Source: Lysobacteraceae bacterium 2PB (GTDB lineage Bacteria > Pseudomonadota > Gammaproteobacteria > Xanthomonadales > Xanthomonadaceae). From it: a DNA stretch of 64,000 bases. The DNA is taken from the NCBI GenBank assembly GCA_005502915.1, contig SCMT01000014.1, positions 1 to 64,000 on the forward strand. The letters run 5' to 3'. A program made the translations under genes and the position numbers. This document shows positions 1 to 8,271 of the stretch, in pieces. Numbering within the stretch: position 1 is the first letter of the stretch; every line of letters begins with the position of its first letter. The notes under the pieces are model-generated. The model searched no databases, was not told the DNA's origin, and worked only from the letters and a program-made list of their open reading frames with translations.

Positions 1-21
1 GGCGATACGGGTAATCTGCAT
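1..21 (-). CDS. 5' end of an unidentified gene running off the left edge
   Basis: A minus-strand ATG at 19-21 opens a frame reading MQITRIA before the window ends. A strong Shine-Dalgarno (GGAGGAG on the minus strand, about 28-35) sits at the right distance, so a real gene very likely starts here. Seven residues are too few to name a product. Confidence 0.55.
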
Positions 22-111
22 GGCGGACTCCTCCTGCTTCGCGACTGGTGGTTCAACGTCCTTCCAGTCTGGCACCTAGATGCCGAAGAAGTGGGAGGAG
101 TCCATTCCATT

Positions 112-192
112 GGTGGTGAGCGCAGCGAACCCCACCATCGAATGATTGCCATGCGTCCGGCCATGGTGGGGTTCGCTGCGCTCACCGCCACC
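112..192. repeat. Dispersed inverted repeat (hairpin)
   Basis: Two perfect 24-base arms (115-138 and 163-186) flank a 24-base loop. The arm core GTGAGCGCAGCGAACCCCAC is of the kind scattered between genes in Xanthomonadaceae. It lies between the divergent left-edge gene and the lipocalin-like gene and could fold in RNA on either strand. Confidence 0.75.
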
Positions 193-250
193 CTACGCAG
201 CCGCCCCGCATCGGCGTAGGATCGGCCCACCACGCCTCCGGAGTGCCGCC

Positions 251-772
251 ATGCGCCGCCTGACCGCCCTTGTCCTGCTCGCCGCGCTCGCTCTGCCTGC
301 CTTCGCGGCGGATGCGCCCGCCGCCAAGCCGCACCTGCTCGACCGCTTCAAGGCCCTCGCGGGGGACTGGAGTGGCGAAGGTCTGGACGGCAATTCCGCC
401 CCGGGCGTGAAAGTCAGCTACACCGTCACCGCCAACGGCAGCGCCGTGGAGGAACTGCTGTTCGCCGGCACGCCGCACGAAATGCGCACGCTCTACGTCA
501 AGGATGGCGCCGACGTGGTGCTGATGCATTTCTGCGCCAGCGGCAACCATCCGAAGATGCGCGCCCGCGAGGAACGCGACGGCCGCATCGCCTTCGCCTT
601 CGACGGGGCGGTCAATTTCGACCCGGCCACCGCCGGCCACATGCACGATGCCGACTTCACCTTCGTCTCCGCCGACGAAATCCGCACTCAATGGCGCTTC
701 TGGGAAGGCGGCAAGCCTGCGGCGCACATCGCCGACCTGCATGTGAAGCGGCTGGCGGCGGCCAGCAACTGA
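251..772 (+). CDS. Secreted lipocalin-like hypothetical protein
   Basis: A 173-residue protein with a Sec signal peptide (MRRLTALVLLAALALPAFAA, cleavage near residue 20). The rest alternates beta-strand-like segments and contains a W-S-G-E-G motif early on, as in small lipocalin/DUF1579-type proteins. The start at 251 is chosen because the signal peptide begins there and a GGAG lies just upstream; an in-frame start at 146 would place the preceding hairpin in the protein. It is probably periplasmic. The ligand is unknown and the family assignment is only by overall look. Confidence 0.7.
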   Translation: MRRLTALVLLAALALPAFAADAPAAKPHLLDRFKALAGDWSGEGLDGNSAPGVKVSYTVTANGSAVEELLFAGTPHEMRTLYVKDGADVVLMHFCASGNHPKMRAREERDGRIAFAFDGAVNFDPATAGHMHDADFTFVSADEIRTQWRFWEGGKPAAHIADLHVKRLAAASN

Positions 773-795
773 CTGCGCCAGCAACAGCAAGCGAT

Positions 796-875
796 TTTGT
801 TGGAGGGCCTTCAGGCCCGAGCTCTTGAGGCTTTCGCCAGATCAAAAAGCTCGGGCCTGAAGGCCCTCCTACAAG
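796..875. repeat. Dispersed inverted repeat, GGAGGGCCTTCAGGCCCGAGCT family, copy 1
   Basis: Perfect 22-base arms at 802-823 and 848-869, themselves nearly palindromic (GGGCCTTCAGGCCC), separated by a 24-base loop. A second copy with the same arms and a different loop lies at 26620-26699. The copy sits at a convergent junction, where a transcript hairpin could act as a terminator or protect mRNA ends. Confidence 0.8.
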
Positions 876-916
876 AGCAAAACACAGCGGGCAGAAACAA
901 CGATGTTTCTAGGCGC

Positions 917-1564
917 TCACTCGCCCCAGCCCAGCGTCTTCGCAGGCGATGGCGCATCTTCCATCCACACCGGGGCCGTGGACACCTGCTTCTTCTGCTC
1001 GGGCTGGTCGGTGTAGCCGTCATTGCCGACCACGCTGCGCTTCACGATCTGCAGGCCGGTGAGGCGGTTGGTGCTGATCGCGGTCGAGTCGTGCGCGTTC
1101 GTGCGGCTGTACAGGCTGACGTCGTCGCCGATCAGGCGCATGCGGTTTTCCTTGGCGTCGAAGCGGAAGCGATACAGCGACTGGATCGCGGTGGTGCCGC
1201 CGTCCAGGTCCTCGACGATCAGCACGCCCTTCTTCACGCTCAACGAGGCATCGCCGAGCGGCGAATCGCCCATCCGCATCTCGCCGACGGGTTCGTAGCC
1301 CATGTTGAACTCGTCGGCATGCGCAACCATCACCTTCAGCACGCGTGTCTCGTCGTTGCGCGCCACGAACACCAGGTCGCGCAGGCCATCGCCGGTCACG
1401 TCCTGGTCGAGGCGGGTTTCGATGGTGGCCCCGTCGGGCATGTAGGACACCAGGTCCTCGGCCTCCATCCGCGCCGGCTGGATGCGGTCGGCGGCGACGC
1501 AGGGCGCTGCCGGCATGGCGCAGCAGGCGACGAAGAACAGGCGCGGAAAGCGATGCAGCGACAT
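917..1564 (-). CDS. Secreted hypothetical protein with an FG-GAP-like calcium-loop motif
   Basis: A 215-residue protein. The N-terminus MSLHRFPRLFFVACCAMPAA looks like a signal peptide. Around residues 50-62 is a D-V-T-G-D-G-L-R-D segment, the calcium-loop pattern of FG-GAP/VCBS repeats, followed by strand-rich sequence. No catalytic motif is visible. The ATG at 1562-1564 is preferred over upstream starts because the signal peptide begins there. No partner is evident; the gene stands alone and converges on the lipocalin-like gene. Confidence 0.65.
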   Translation of the reverse strand: MSLHRFPRLFFVACCAMPAAPCVAADRIQPARMEAEDLVSYMPDGATIETRLDQDVTGDGLRDLVFVARNDETRVLKVMVAHADEFNMGYEPVGEMRMGDSPLGDASLSVKKGVLIVEDLDGGTTAIQSLYRFRFDAKENRMRLIGDDVSLYSRTNAHDSTAISTNRLTGLQIVKRSVVGNDGYTDQPEQKKQVSTAPVWMEDAPSPAKTLGWGE

Positions 1565-1710
1565 GGCGGCTCCGGGCGATGGTGGATGCGGGAGGGAAGT
1601 GGCTGCCTTGAACAACGACGAGCCTGCCGCATACAGGCCAGCCAGGCAATGCCGCGCAGGCCGGAGCGATACACTCGCGCAGGCGACCATGACGCCCCAG
1701 GAAGAACACC

Positions 1711-2061
1711 ATGCCCGACCACCGCATCTTCGCCACGCCCTTCGCCAAGGTGTATCCGATGTACGTGCAGAAGGCGGAGCGCAAGCAGCGCAAGAAGGAC
1801 GAGGTGGACCGCATCATCTGCTGGCTGACCGGCTACGACGCGGCCGGCCTGCAGCGGCAGATCGAGGCGTCCGTCGACTTCGCGGCGTTCTTCGCCCAGG
1901 CCCCGGCGATGCACCCGAACCGCCTCGCGATCAAGGGCGTGGTCTGTGGCGTCCGCGTCGAAGCGGTGGAAGACCCGCTGATGCGCGAGATCCGGCGTCT
2001 CGACAAACTGATCGACGAACTGGCGAAGGGGAAGCCGATCGAGAAGATCCTGCGGACGTGA
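1711..2061 (+). CDS. DUF2200 family protein
   Basis: A 116-residue soluble protein. The pattern [20 protein letters not shown], then [15 protein letters not shown], matches the DUF2200 family closely in sequence and length. The biochemical role is not established. It may be co-transcribed with the two small genes that follow. No signal peptide or membrane segment is visible, so it should be cytoplasmic. Confidence 0.88.
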   Translation: MPDHRIFATPFAKVYPMYVQKAERKQRKKDEVDRIICWLTGYDAAGLQRQIEASVDFAAFFAQAPAMHPNRLAIKGVVCGVRVEAVEDPLMREIRRLDKLIDELAKGKPIEKILRT

Positions 2062-2078
2062 GATTGGAGCCACAGCGC

Positions 2079-2318
2079 ATGACGTTCTTCGTGACCATCG
2101 CAGAGACACGCACTGGCATCGTGATCCATGCCAGAGACGGCAAACGGCATCGAAAAGGCGAAGGCGATCCTCGATTGATGTTCGAGGATGAACAGGCTGC
2201 CGTGGATTTTTCCCATCACCATGTCTGTCTGTTTCCGCAACGGGAATGCATCGTCACCGATCGAAACGGCACCTGCATTCATGTATTCCGTGCTTCAGGC
2301 AACGCTGCCATCGACTGA
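2079..2318 (+). CDS. Small hypothetical protein (79 aa)
   Basis: Begins ATG-ACG-TTC with a GGAG about 12 bases upstream, 17 bases after the DUF2200 gene. The product is a compact mix of charged and aromatic residues (MTFFVTIAETRTGIVIHARD at the start) with three His near the middle and two Cys. I do not recognise a family. Base composition is slightly lower in GC than the neighbours, as is common for small accessory genes. Confidence 0.55.
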   Translation: MTFFVTIAETRTGIVIHARDGKRHRKGEGDPRLMFEDEQAAVDFSHHHVCLFPQRECIVTDRNGTCIHVFRASGNAAID

Positions 2319-2336
2319 ACGAATGGAGACGACACC

Positions 2337-2882
2337 ATGGCCCGCTCCATGTCCCGCTTCGAGGCCTCCCTCCTCCGCCCCGCGAAACCGGACGGCGATG
2401 CGCCCTGGGCCTTCGTCATCCTCCCGCGCGAGTTCAGCGACACCCTGCCCCGTCGCGGACGGACATCGATCGACGGCACGCTCGGTGGTCATGCGTTCCG
2501 CGCGACGCTGGAACCGGACGGCCAGCTCGGCCACTGGCTGCGGATCGACGCGGCGCTGATGGCGGCGGCGGGCGTGGATTTCGGCGACGTGGCGGCGTTC
2601 GAGGTCCGACCCGTGGACGAGGAGCCCGAACCCGAGGTGCCGGACGACCTGCGCGCCGCGCTGGACGCATCATCCGAGGCCCGCGCGGTCTGGAACGACA
2701 CCACCACGCTCGCGCGGGTGGACTGGATCCACTGGATCGTCTCCGCGAAGCAGGCCGCGACGCGCAGGAAGCGGGTCGACGAGGCCTGCGACAAGCTGCG
2801 CTCAGGCCAGCGGCGCGTATGCTGTTTCGATCCCTCGGGCCATTACAGCAAGGCGTTCAAGCCGCCCAGGGCTGCGGACTGA
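2337..2882 (+). CDS. DUF1905 / YdeI-OmpD-associated family protein
   Basis: A 181-residue protein with two parts. Residues about 5-90 form a beta-rich DUF1905-type fold (FEASLLRPAKPDGDAPWAFV, then a G-H-x-F-R-A-T-L strand). Residues about 100-178 carry the YdeI/OmpD-associated segment, with A-L-x-x-x-x-x-A-R-A-V-W-N and the I-x-W-I-x-S-A-K-x-x-x-T-R motif. Family members are linked to bacteriocin or peptide tolerance in some reports; the function here is not shown. Start at 2337 follows GGAG. Confidence 0.82.
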   Translation: MARSMSRFEASLLRPAKPDGDAPWAFVILPREFSDTLPRRGRTSIDGTLGGHAFRATLEPDGQLGHWLRIDAALMAAAGVDFGDVAAFEVRPVDEEPEPEVPDDLRAALDASSEARAVWNDTTTLARVDWIHWIVSAKQAATRRKRVDEACDKLRSGQRRVCCFDPSGHYSKAFKPPRAAD

Positions 2883-3014
2883 GCTCGCACGCGGGGCGCC
2901 CCCGACCACACGCCCCCGCATGCTGCAGCACCGTGCGACACGCCAGATCCGCGCCTTGTCATCCGACCGGTTCGCGTCCAAAGTTCGAGTCCGGTTTTCC
3001 ATGGGGAGTCGCGG

Positions 3015-5039
3015 ATGCGCTCGATGACGATATTGCTGGCCGGCGCGCTGCTGTCGCTGGCCGGCGTGGTCCATGCCCAGTCGGGCATGACGCTGGAACA
3101 GGTCGCCAAACTGCGGGCGGTGTCGCAGGCCGAAATCAGCCCGGACGGGCGCCAGGTCGCCTACACCCTGTCGGTGCAGCGCCAGCCCGGCGTCGACGAC
3201 GACGGTTCGGCCTGGACCGAACTGCATGTCGCCGACCGCAACGGCAGCGGTCGCGGCTTCATCACCGGCAAGGTGAACGTGGGCTCGGTGACCTGGATGC
3301 CCGATTCCAGCGGCATCGCCTATCTCGCCAAGCGCGAGGGCGACGAATTCCGCGCGCTGTACCGCATTCCGCTGGGCGGCGGCGAATCCCGGGTGATCGC
3401 CAAGCTGAAATCCGACATCCGCGCCTTCAGCCTTTCGCCCGACGGCCGTCGCGCGGCGCTGCTGGCGAGCGAGCCGGAGAGCGATGAACTCAAGGCCCTG
3501 AAGAAGAAGGGCTTCACGCAGAAGGTCTACGAAGAGGACTGGACGCCGGTCGGTCTGTGGATCGTCGATCTCGACAACGACAAGGCCGAGCCGCGCAAGG
3601 TGCCGGTGGAAGGCAGCATCCAGTCCCTGGCCTGGAGCCCCGCCGGCGATCGCATCGCCCTTCTCGTCGCGCCGCGCCAGCTCACCGACGACACCCTGGT
3701 GTTCACCCGCGTGCGCATCGTCGCGCCCGACGGCAAGGTGCTGGGCAAGGTCGACAACCCCGGCAAGATCGGCGGCCTGGCGTGGAGCACCGATGGCGCG
3801 CAGCTCGCCTTCATCTCCGCCGAGGACAAGCACGACGCCCAGCAGGGCCGGCTGATGGTCACCGGCAGGAACGGCGGCGAATTCCGCGACGTGCTGCCGG
3901 GCCTGCAGGGCCACGTCACCGACGCGAAGTGGCGCGACGGCAAGCGGCTGGTCTTCATCGCCCACGAAGGCGTCGAGGCCCGCGTCGGTGAAGTCGGCGG
4001 CGACGGCAGCAATCCGCGCACGCTGCTCGCGCTGGGCGGCCCGATCTGGACCGGCCTCAGCCTGTCGAAGCAGGGCGATCTCGCCCTCACCGGCAGCACC
4101 TCGCAGCATCCGAACGAAGCCTTCCTGCAGCCCGCCACCGGCGGCGCGGCGCGCAGGCTGACCACCAGCAACGCCTGGCTGTCCGACGTGCGCATGGCGA
4201 AGCAGGAGGTGATCCGCTACAAGACCCGCGACGGCATCGAGATCGAAGGCCTGCTGGTGCATCCGCTGGACCGCAAGGGCAACGAGCGGGTGCCGCTGGT
4301 CACCATCGTGCATGGCGGCCCGGAAGCGCATTTCTCCAACGGCTGGATCAACGGCTATTCGCAGCCGGTGCACGTGCTGGCCGCGCAGGGCTTCGCCTCG
4401 TTCCTGCCGAACTACCGCAGCAGCACCGGGCGCGGCGTCGCGTTCTCGAAGCTCGGCTTCGGCAAGCCCGGCATGGGCGAATTCGACGACATCGTCGACG
4501 GCGTCGACCATCTCGTCGCGACGGGCCTCGTCGACAAGGCGAAGGTCGGCATCACCGGCGGCTCCTACGGCGGCTACGCCAGCGCCTGGGGCGCCACCTA
4601 CTACAGCGAACGCTTCGCCGCGGCGGTGACCTTCGTCGGCATCTCCGACCAGGCCAGCCTCGTCACCACCGGCGACATCCCGTGGGAGCAGTACCTCGTC
4701 CACATGGGCAAGTGGCCGTGGGAAGACCCGGAGATGTTCCGCCAGCAGAGCCCGATCACCCACGCGCAGAAATCGCGCACGCCCACGCTGATCCTGCACG
4801 GCGAAGCCGACCCCCGCGTGCCGCCGATGCAGTCCTACATGCTGTACCGCTACCTCAAGCTCGCCGGCAAGGCCCCGGTCCGCCTCGTCCTGTACCCGGG
4901 CGAAGGCCACGGCAACCAGCGCGCCGCCTCGCGCTACGACTATTCGCTGCGCCTGATGCAGTGGATGAAGCACTACCTCACCGGACCCGGCGGGGAACCG
5001 CCCGCCTACCAGGTGGACTACGCGCTGCCGAAGAAGTGA
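3015..5039 (+). CDS. S9 family prolyl oligopeptidase-type peptidase, secreted
   Basis: A 674-residue serine peptidase with a signal peptide (MRSMTILLAGALLSLAGVVH, then AQS). An N-terminal beta-propeller of WD40/PD40-like repeats (about 25-390; S-P-D-G-R motifs near 43 and 144) precedes an alpha/beta-hydrolase domain. The nucleophile is S517 in G-G-S-Y-G-G, with D599 and H632 completing the triad. Such enzymes release dipeptides or acyl-amino acids from peptides, probably in the periplasm. The ATG at 3015 has GGGGAG upstream. It is monocistronic and ends in a strong hairpin. Confidence 0.93.
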   Translation: MRSMTILLAGALLSLAGVVHAQSGMTLEQVAKLRAVSQAEISPDGRQVAYTLSVQRQPGVDDDGSAWTELHVADRNGSGRGFITGKVNVGSVTWMPDSSGIAYLAKREGDEFRALYRIPLGGGESRVIAKLKSDIRAFSLSPDGRRAALLASEPESDELKALKKKGFTQKVYEEDWTPVGLWIVDLDNDKAEPRKVPVEGSIQSLAWSPAGDRIALLVAPRQLTDDTLVFTRVRIVAPDGKVLGKVDNPGKIGGLAWSTDGAQLAFISAEDKHDAQQGRLMVTGRNGGEFRDVLPGLQGHVTDAKWRDGKRLVFIAHEGVEARVGEVGGDGSNPRTLLALGGPIWTGLSLSKQGDLALTGSTSQHPNEAFLQPATGGAARRLTTSNAWLSDVRMAKQEVIRYKTRDGIEIEGLLVHPLDRKGNERVPLVTIVHGGPEAHFSNGWINGYSQPVHVLAAQGFASFLPNYRSSTGRGVAFSKLGFGKPGMGEFDDIVDGVDHLVATGLVDKAKVGITGGSYGGYASAWGATYYSERFAAAVTFVGISDQASLVTTGDIPWEQYLVHMGKWPWEDPEMFRQQSPITHAQKSRTPTLILHGEADPRVPPMQSYMLYRYLKLAGKAPVRLVLYPGEGHGNQRAASRYDYSLRLMQWMKHYLTGPGGEPPAYQVDYALPKK

Positions 5040-5045
5040 TGGACG

Positions 5046-5073
5046 AAAAGGGCTGCCTTCGGGTGGCCCTTTT
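5046..5073 (+). terminator. Intrinsic terminator of the S9 peptidase gene
   Basis: Arms AAAAGGGC (5046-5053) and GCCCTTTT (5066-5073), with inner pairing TGCC/GGTG around a TTCG tetraloop, starting 7 bases after the stop codon. The symmetric A and T runs could allow action in both directions. Confidence 0.85.
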
Positions 5074-5406
5074 CACGCATGAAGCAAGGCGGGCATTCTG
5101 CCTGCCGACAATGGAAGCGCGGTGGGCAGGATGCCCACCCTACGGCACTGCCGTTTGTATGGCATGCTCATCTACGACGCGGCGACGGACACCGCCGCAG
5201 GATTCGACCGCATGGAGCATCGCCACCAAGCGCCGCAGGACGCGTCGCTTTCCCTTCGCTCCGCGATGGCCGGAGCAGATCCCCTGCAGGCAGCATCTCC
5301 CCGCCTCGTCCGCATGCATTTCCCTGCCGACGGCCCACGCCGTCGTCTCCACCGTGGCCGCCAGCCGCGGCCGCATGTCCTGTCCATTGATCGAAAAGGA
5401 GTCGTC
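5074..5406. other. Intergenic region with a small repeat hairpin
   Basis: About 330 bases without a supportable gene. It holds a short hairpin (GGTGGGC 5121-5127 with GCCCACC 5133-5139) of a kind dispersed in this family. The only regulatory signal seen is a purine-rich GAAAAGGA ribosome site at 5393-5400 for the next gene. No clear promoter was found. Confidence 0.5.
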
Positions 5407-7161
5407 ATGAGACATCTGCGTTTTCCGCTCGCCCTGCTGGGCGCGGCAGCGTTCGCGATGCTGTCGCTGGTCGCGCCGCGAACCTTGCACGCCCAAGCGT
5501 TGAAGGGCGCCAACTGGCTGCGTACCGACCACAACTACAGTGCCGTGCCAGCCAACGATCCGCGCAGGATCGGCTGGAACCTCGAAATCGCCAAGGACAT
5601 GCCCGCGCTCACCGGGCAGGCGACGAACTACCAGACGCTCTACACCCAGCATGGCATCCGCACCCTTGCGCGGCTGGCATTCGACATCAAGCCGAGCTAT
5701 TCGGAGAATATCGCCCTGCACAGCAGCGGCATCTTCGAATGCAGCAGCATCAACGACCTGATGAACCGCATCGATGCGGAAGCCGCGCGGATCGGGTCGA
5801 GCAATGCACTCGGTGCCTTCATCCTCGCCAACGAACCGAATCTCGGCGACGAATGGTCCGCATCGGGAACGGCCTACGGCCGTGTCTACAAGTGCTACAG
5901 GCAGCGCTGGGCGAACAACCCGCATCATGCCGGGCGACCGCTGCTGGCATCCGGACCCGGCGGCTGCGGCGGCAATGCGCTCTACGGCTGCCAGGCCTTC
6001 TACGCCAACATGACCAATGCGATGGGCGCGACCATCGATGGCTTCGCGATCCACGCTTACGGCGGCAGCGGCGCGGCATTCGCATCCGACCTCGGCTGGC
6101 AGCTGAGCGCGATCAACCAGGCCGTCAATGTCGCCGCGCGGGGAAAACCCGTGTACGTGACGGAATTCAATGCCGGCGCAGTTCCGTGGGGCCCCCTGCC
6201 CACGCCGCCGACACTGGCCTACTTCAACGACGTGATCAGCGCGGTGCGCAACGTCAACGCCAGCGGTCAGATCAAGGCACTGCTGTACTTCGTGGACTCA
6301 CCGGACTCCTGGGCCCGGAGCGGCCTGAACTGCCATCCGGCCATCTCGCCGCCACTCGGTCAATGGACCCTGTCATCCCTGTGCTACAGCGGCAATTGGC
6401 GCAACGACTGGATGAACGCGACCGGCAACGGCGCTTCGCTGAATGCTGCCATTTCCCTCTCGCGCATACCGGCCTTCATGATGCCCGGCCAGATCCTGCG
6501 CTTCGATGCGGATGCCCGCAACACAGGCAGCACCGCCTGGGACGGCGGTGGCCAGAGCAGCTGGTATCGCCTGGGCGCGAACACCGGCAACGGCTTCATG
6601 TTCAGCTACATGCCGCAATGCGGCGGCTACGCCAACAGTACGGCAGACGCCCGCGTCTACACCTGCGACACCGTCCTGCCCGATGCCGTGCGCCAGTATC
6701 GCGTCCAGGCACGCGCGCCCGTCGTCGCAAGCAATGCGACCTATTCGGTGCGCATGGTCCGCGATGGCGTTGCATGGTTCGGCACGGGTGCGCAGCAGAA
6801 CGTGATGATCGGACAGACCGCCTGCGGCTCGGCGCTCACCCAGTGCATCCTGCGCATGCGCCCCGACGTGCTGCCGTTCTACCAGGCCAACGGCTGGGAT
6901 ACCTCGTGCGGCAATCGCAACGCCATCGTCAACAACTGGTGCGGCCAGGTGGACAGCGACGGCAGTTGTCCGGCGCTGAAGGCGGGCGCCTGTGCTTCGT
7001 TCGACAGCACCGTGCGTTGCCCTGCCTTCACGCAGGTCGGGGGCGTCTCCATCGCCCGCTCCGACACCTTCCCGGGTTACAAGGTCTGCGGTACCGATCA
7101 GCGCATGCATACCTGCGATGCGACCGGCGTCTGGGTCGCCTCCACCACGCCCTGCCTGTGA
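5407..7161 (+). CDS. Secreted clan GH-A-like glycoside hydrolase with NBR1-type Ig domain
   Basis: A 584-residue secreted protein with a signal peptide (residues 1-33, ending LHAQA). Residues about 35-340 look like a GH-A TIM barrel: the acid/base is probably E143 in L-A-N-E-P-N and the nucleophile E253 in Y-V-T-E-F-N, a spacing typical of the clan. About 355-475 resembles an NBR1-like beta-sandwich (N-T-G-S-T-A-W). The last 110 residues are Cys-rich (C-G-N, W-C-G and several spaced Cys), probably a disulfide-bonded binding module. Substrate is unknown; a cell-wall or plant polysaccharide is possible. The start is fixed by signal peptide and ribosome site. Confidence 0.72.
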   Translation: MRHLRFPLALLGAAAFAMLSLVAPRTLHAQALKGANWLRTDHNYSAVPANDPRRIGWNLEIAKDMPALTGQATNYQTLYTQHGIRTLARLAFDIKPSYSENIALHSSGIFECSSINDLMNRIDAEAARIGSSNALGAFILANEPNLGDEWSASGTAYGRVYKCYRQRWANNPHHAGRPLLASGPGGCGGNALYGCQAFYANMTNAMGATIDGFAIHAYGGSGAAFASDLGWQLSAINQAVNVAARGKPVYVTEFNAGAVPWGPLPTPPTLAYFNDVISAVRNVNASGQIKALLYFVDSPDSWARSGLNCHPAISPPLGQWTLSSLCYSGNWRNDWMNATGNGASLNAAISLSRIPAFMMPGQILRFDADARNTGSTAWDGGGQSSWYRLGANTGNGFMFSYMPQCGGYANSTADARVYTCDTVLPDAVRQYRVQARAPVVASNATYSVRMVRDGVAWFGTGAQQNVMIGQTACGSALTQCILRMRPDVLPFYQANGWDTSCGNRNAIVNNWCGQVDSDGSCPALKAGACASFDSTVRCPAFTQVGGVSIARSDTFPGYKVCGTDQRMHTCDATGVWVASTTPCL

Positions 7162-7424
7162 TGCACTGATCCACTCGTCGGCAGTCGCCCCGCGCGTCTG
7201 CCGGCTCATCGCGCCCCGGTTGCAGCCTCTCCATTCAGGACAGGGCACCGCGACACCGGATGCAGCGTTGCGCTCCCGGCCCAAGCCGCAGCCCGTATGG
7301 GCGTGCGCGCTGAGGCGTGCGCCGTGATTGAATGGCGTGCGCACGGGTGCACGTTTCGGGACTGCCGATGCACACTGGCCGCCCGTACCCTCGGCGCCCA
7401 TGATCTGAGACGGACAAGCCCGCC

Positions 7425-8192
7425 ATGCGAAACCTCGTAGTGACCATCGCCCTGCTGGGCACCCTGATCTTCGGCGCGGCGTTCGCGTTGTCGTATGCGA
7501 ATCCGCTGCTGATCGAAAGGGCGGCGCGGGAACTGGTCCGGATGGAAGTGGAGCGCAGGACCGGGAAACAGATGGACATGCTGCTCGAATCGCGCATCGC
7601 GGACATGGCGACTCGCCAGCTCCGCCGCATCGATGCGGACATCGATCGTTCGCGCCAGGCGCTTCGTGACGAGCTGCCACGCAAGGTCGCGCAGGTGGTC
7701 GCGGACATGCTCGATGCCGACTGCGCATGCCGCAAGCGGCTCGCAGACAATGCGATGGGCGCGGAATCCGAACAGCTGTCGGCATTGACCACGACCCGCG
7801 AAAGACTGCAGACCCTCATCGAATCCAACTACGCAAGCGTGGCGAGAAAGCTGATGCGCGAGCTCCGCATCTTCACCGGATCCAACGCAGCAGCATTCGC
7901 CCTGCTCGTCCTCGTCACCCTGATCCGACGCAGGGCCGGATTGCAGCTGGCTCTGCCAGCCGTCGTGCTGGTCGGCGCGGTCGTCGTGACTGGCGGTCTG
8001 TACCTGTTCAGGCAGAACTGGCTGCATACCATCCTCTTCGATGACTACACCGGGTTCGCGTATGCGGCCTACCTGGCGATCGTGGCCGCGCTGCTCGCCG
8101 ACATTCTCCTGAATCGCGCCCGGGTCACGACACGCATCGTCAATGCGATCCTGCAAGCCTTCGGCTCTGCTGCCAGTGCTGTGCCGTGTTGA
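7425..8192 (+). CDS. Predicted inner-membrane protein of unknown function
   Basis: A 255-residue protein with one N-terminal hydrophobic segment (about 5-24) and three more near the C-terminus (about 150-165, 175-195 and 206-226). Between them is a long charged, helix-rich and probably coiled-coil stretch (R-R-I-D-A-D-I-D-R-S) with a C-A-C motif. I do not recognise the family. The topology suggests a periplasmic or cytoplasmic helical domain held by four membrane spans. The gene is single, with no operon partner. Confidence 0.6.
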   Translation: MRNLVVTIALLGTLIFGAAFALSYANPLLIERAARELVRMEVERRTGKQMDMLLESRIADMATRQLRRIDADIDRSRQALRDELPRKVAQVVADMLDADCACRKRLADNAMGAESEQLSALTTTRERLQTLIESNYASVARKLMRELRIFTGSNAAAFALLVLVTLIRRRAGLQLALPAVVLVGAVVVTGGLYLFRQNWLHTILFDDYTGFAYAAYLAIVAALLADILLNRARVTTRIVNAILQAFGSAASAVPC

Positions 8193-8223
8193 GCATTGTG
8201 CAATCCCGTAATCTTCACGAAAC

Positions 8224-8241
8224 GGCGCGCTGGAGCGCGCC
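8224..8241. repeat. Short perfect GC hairpin
   Basis: GGCGCGCT paired with AGCGCGCC, just after the membrane-protein gene. It could be a weak terminator, but there is no T run. Confidence 0.35.
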
Positions 8242-8271
8242 CTATGGCCTGAAGAGCGTGAGCATCGGTAC

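Noticed and set aside
2802-4973. Very long open frame opposite the S9 peptidase gene
   Set aside because: It mirrors the third-codon-position GC bias of the real gene, has no ribosome site or known domain, and the plus-strand protein has a complete catalytic triad.
5122-5406. Longer N-terminus for the secreted glycosidase
   Set aside because: The signal peptide and ribosome site place the start at 5407; the upstream part includes a repeat hairpin.
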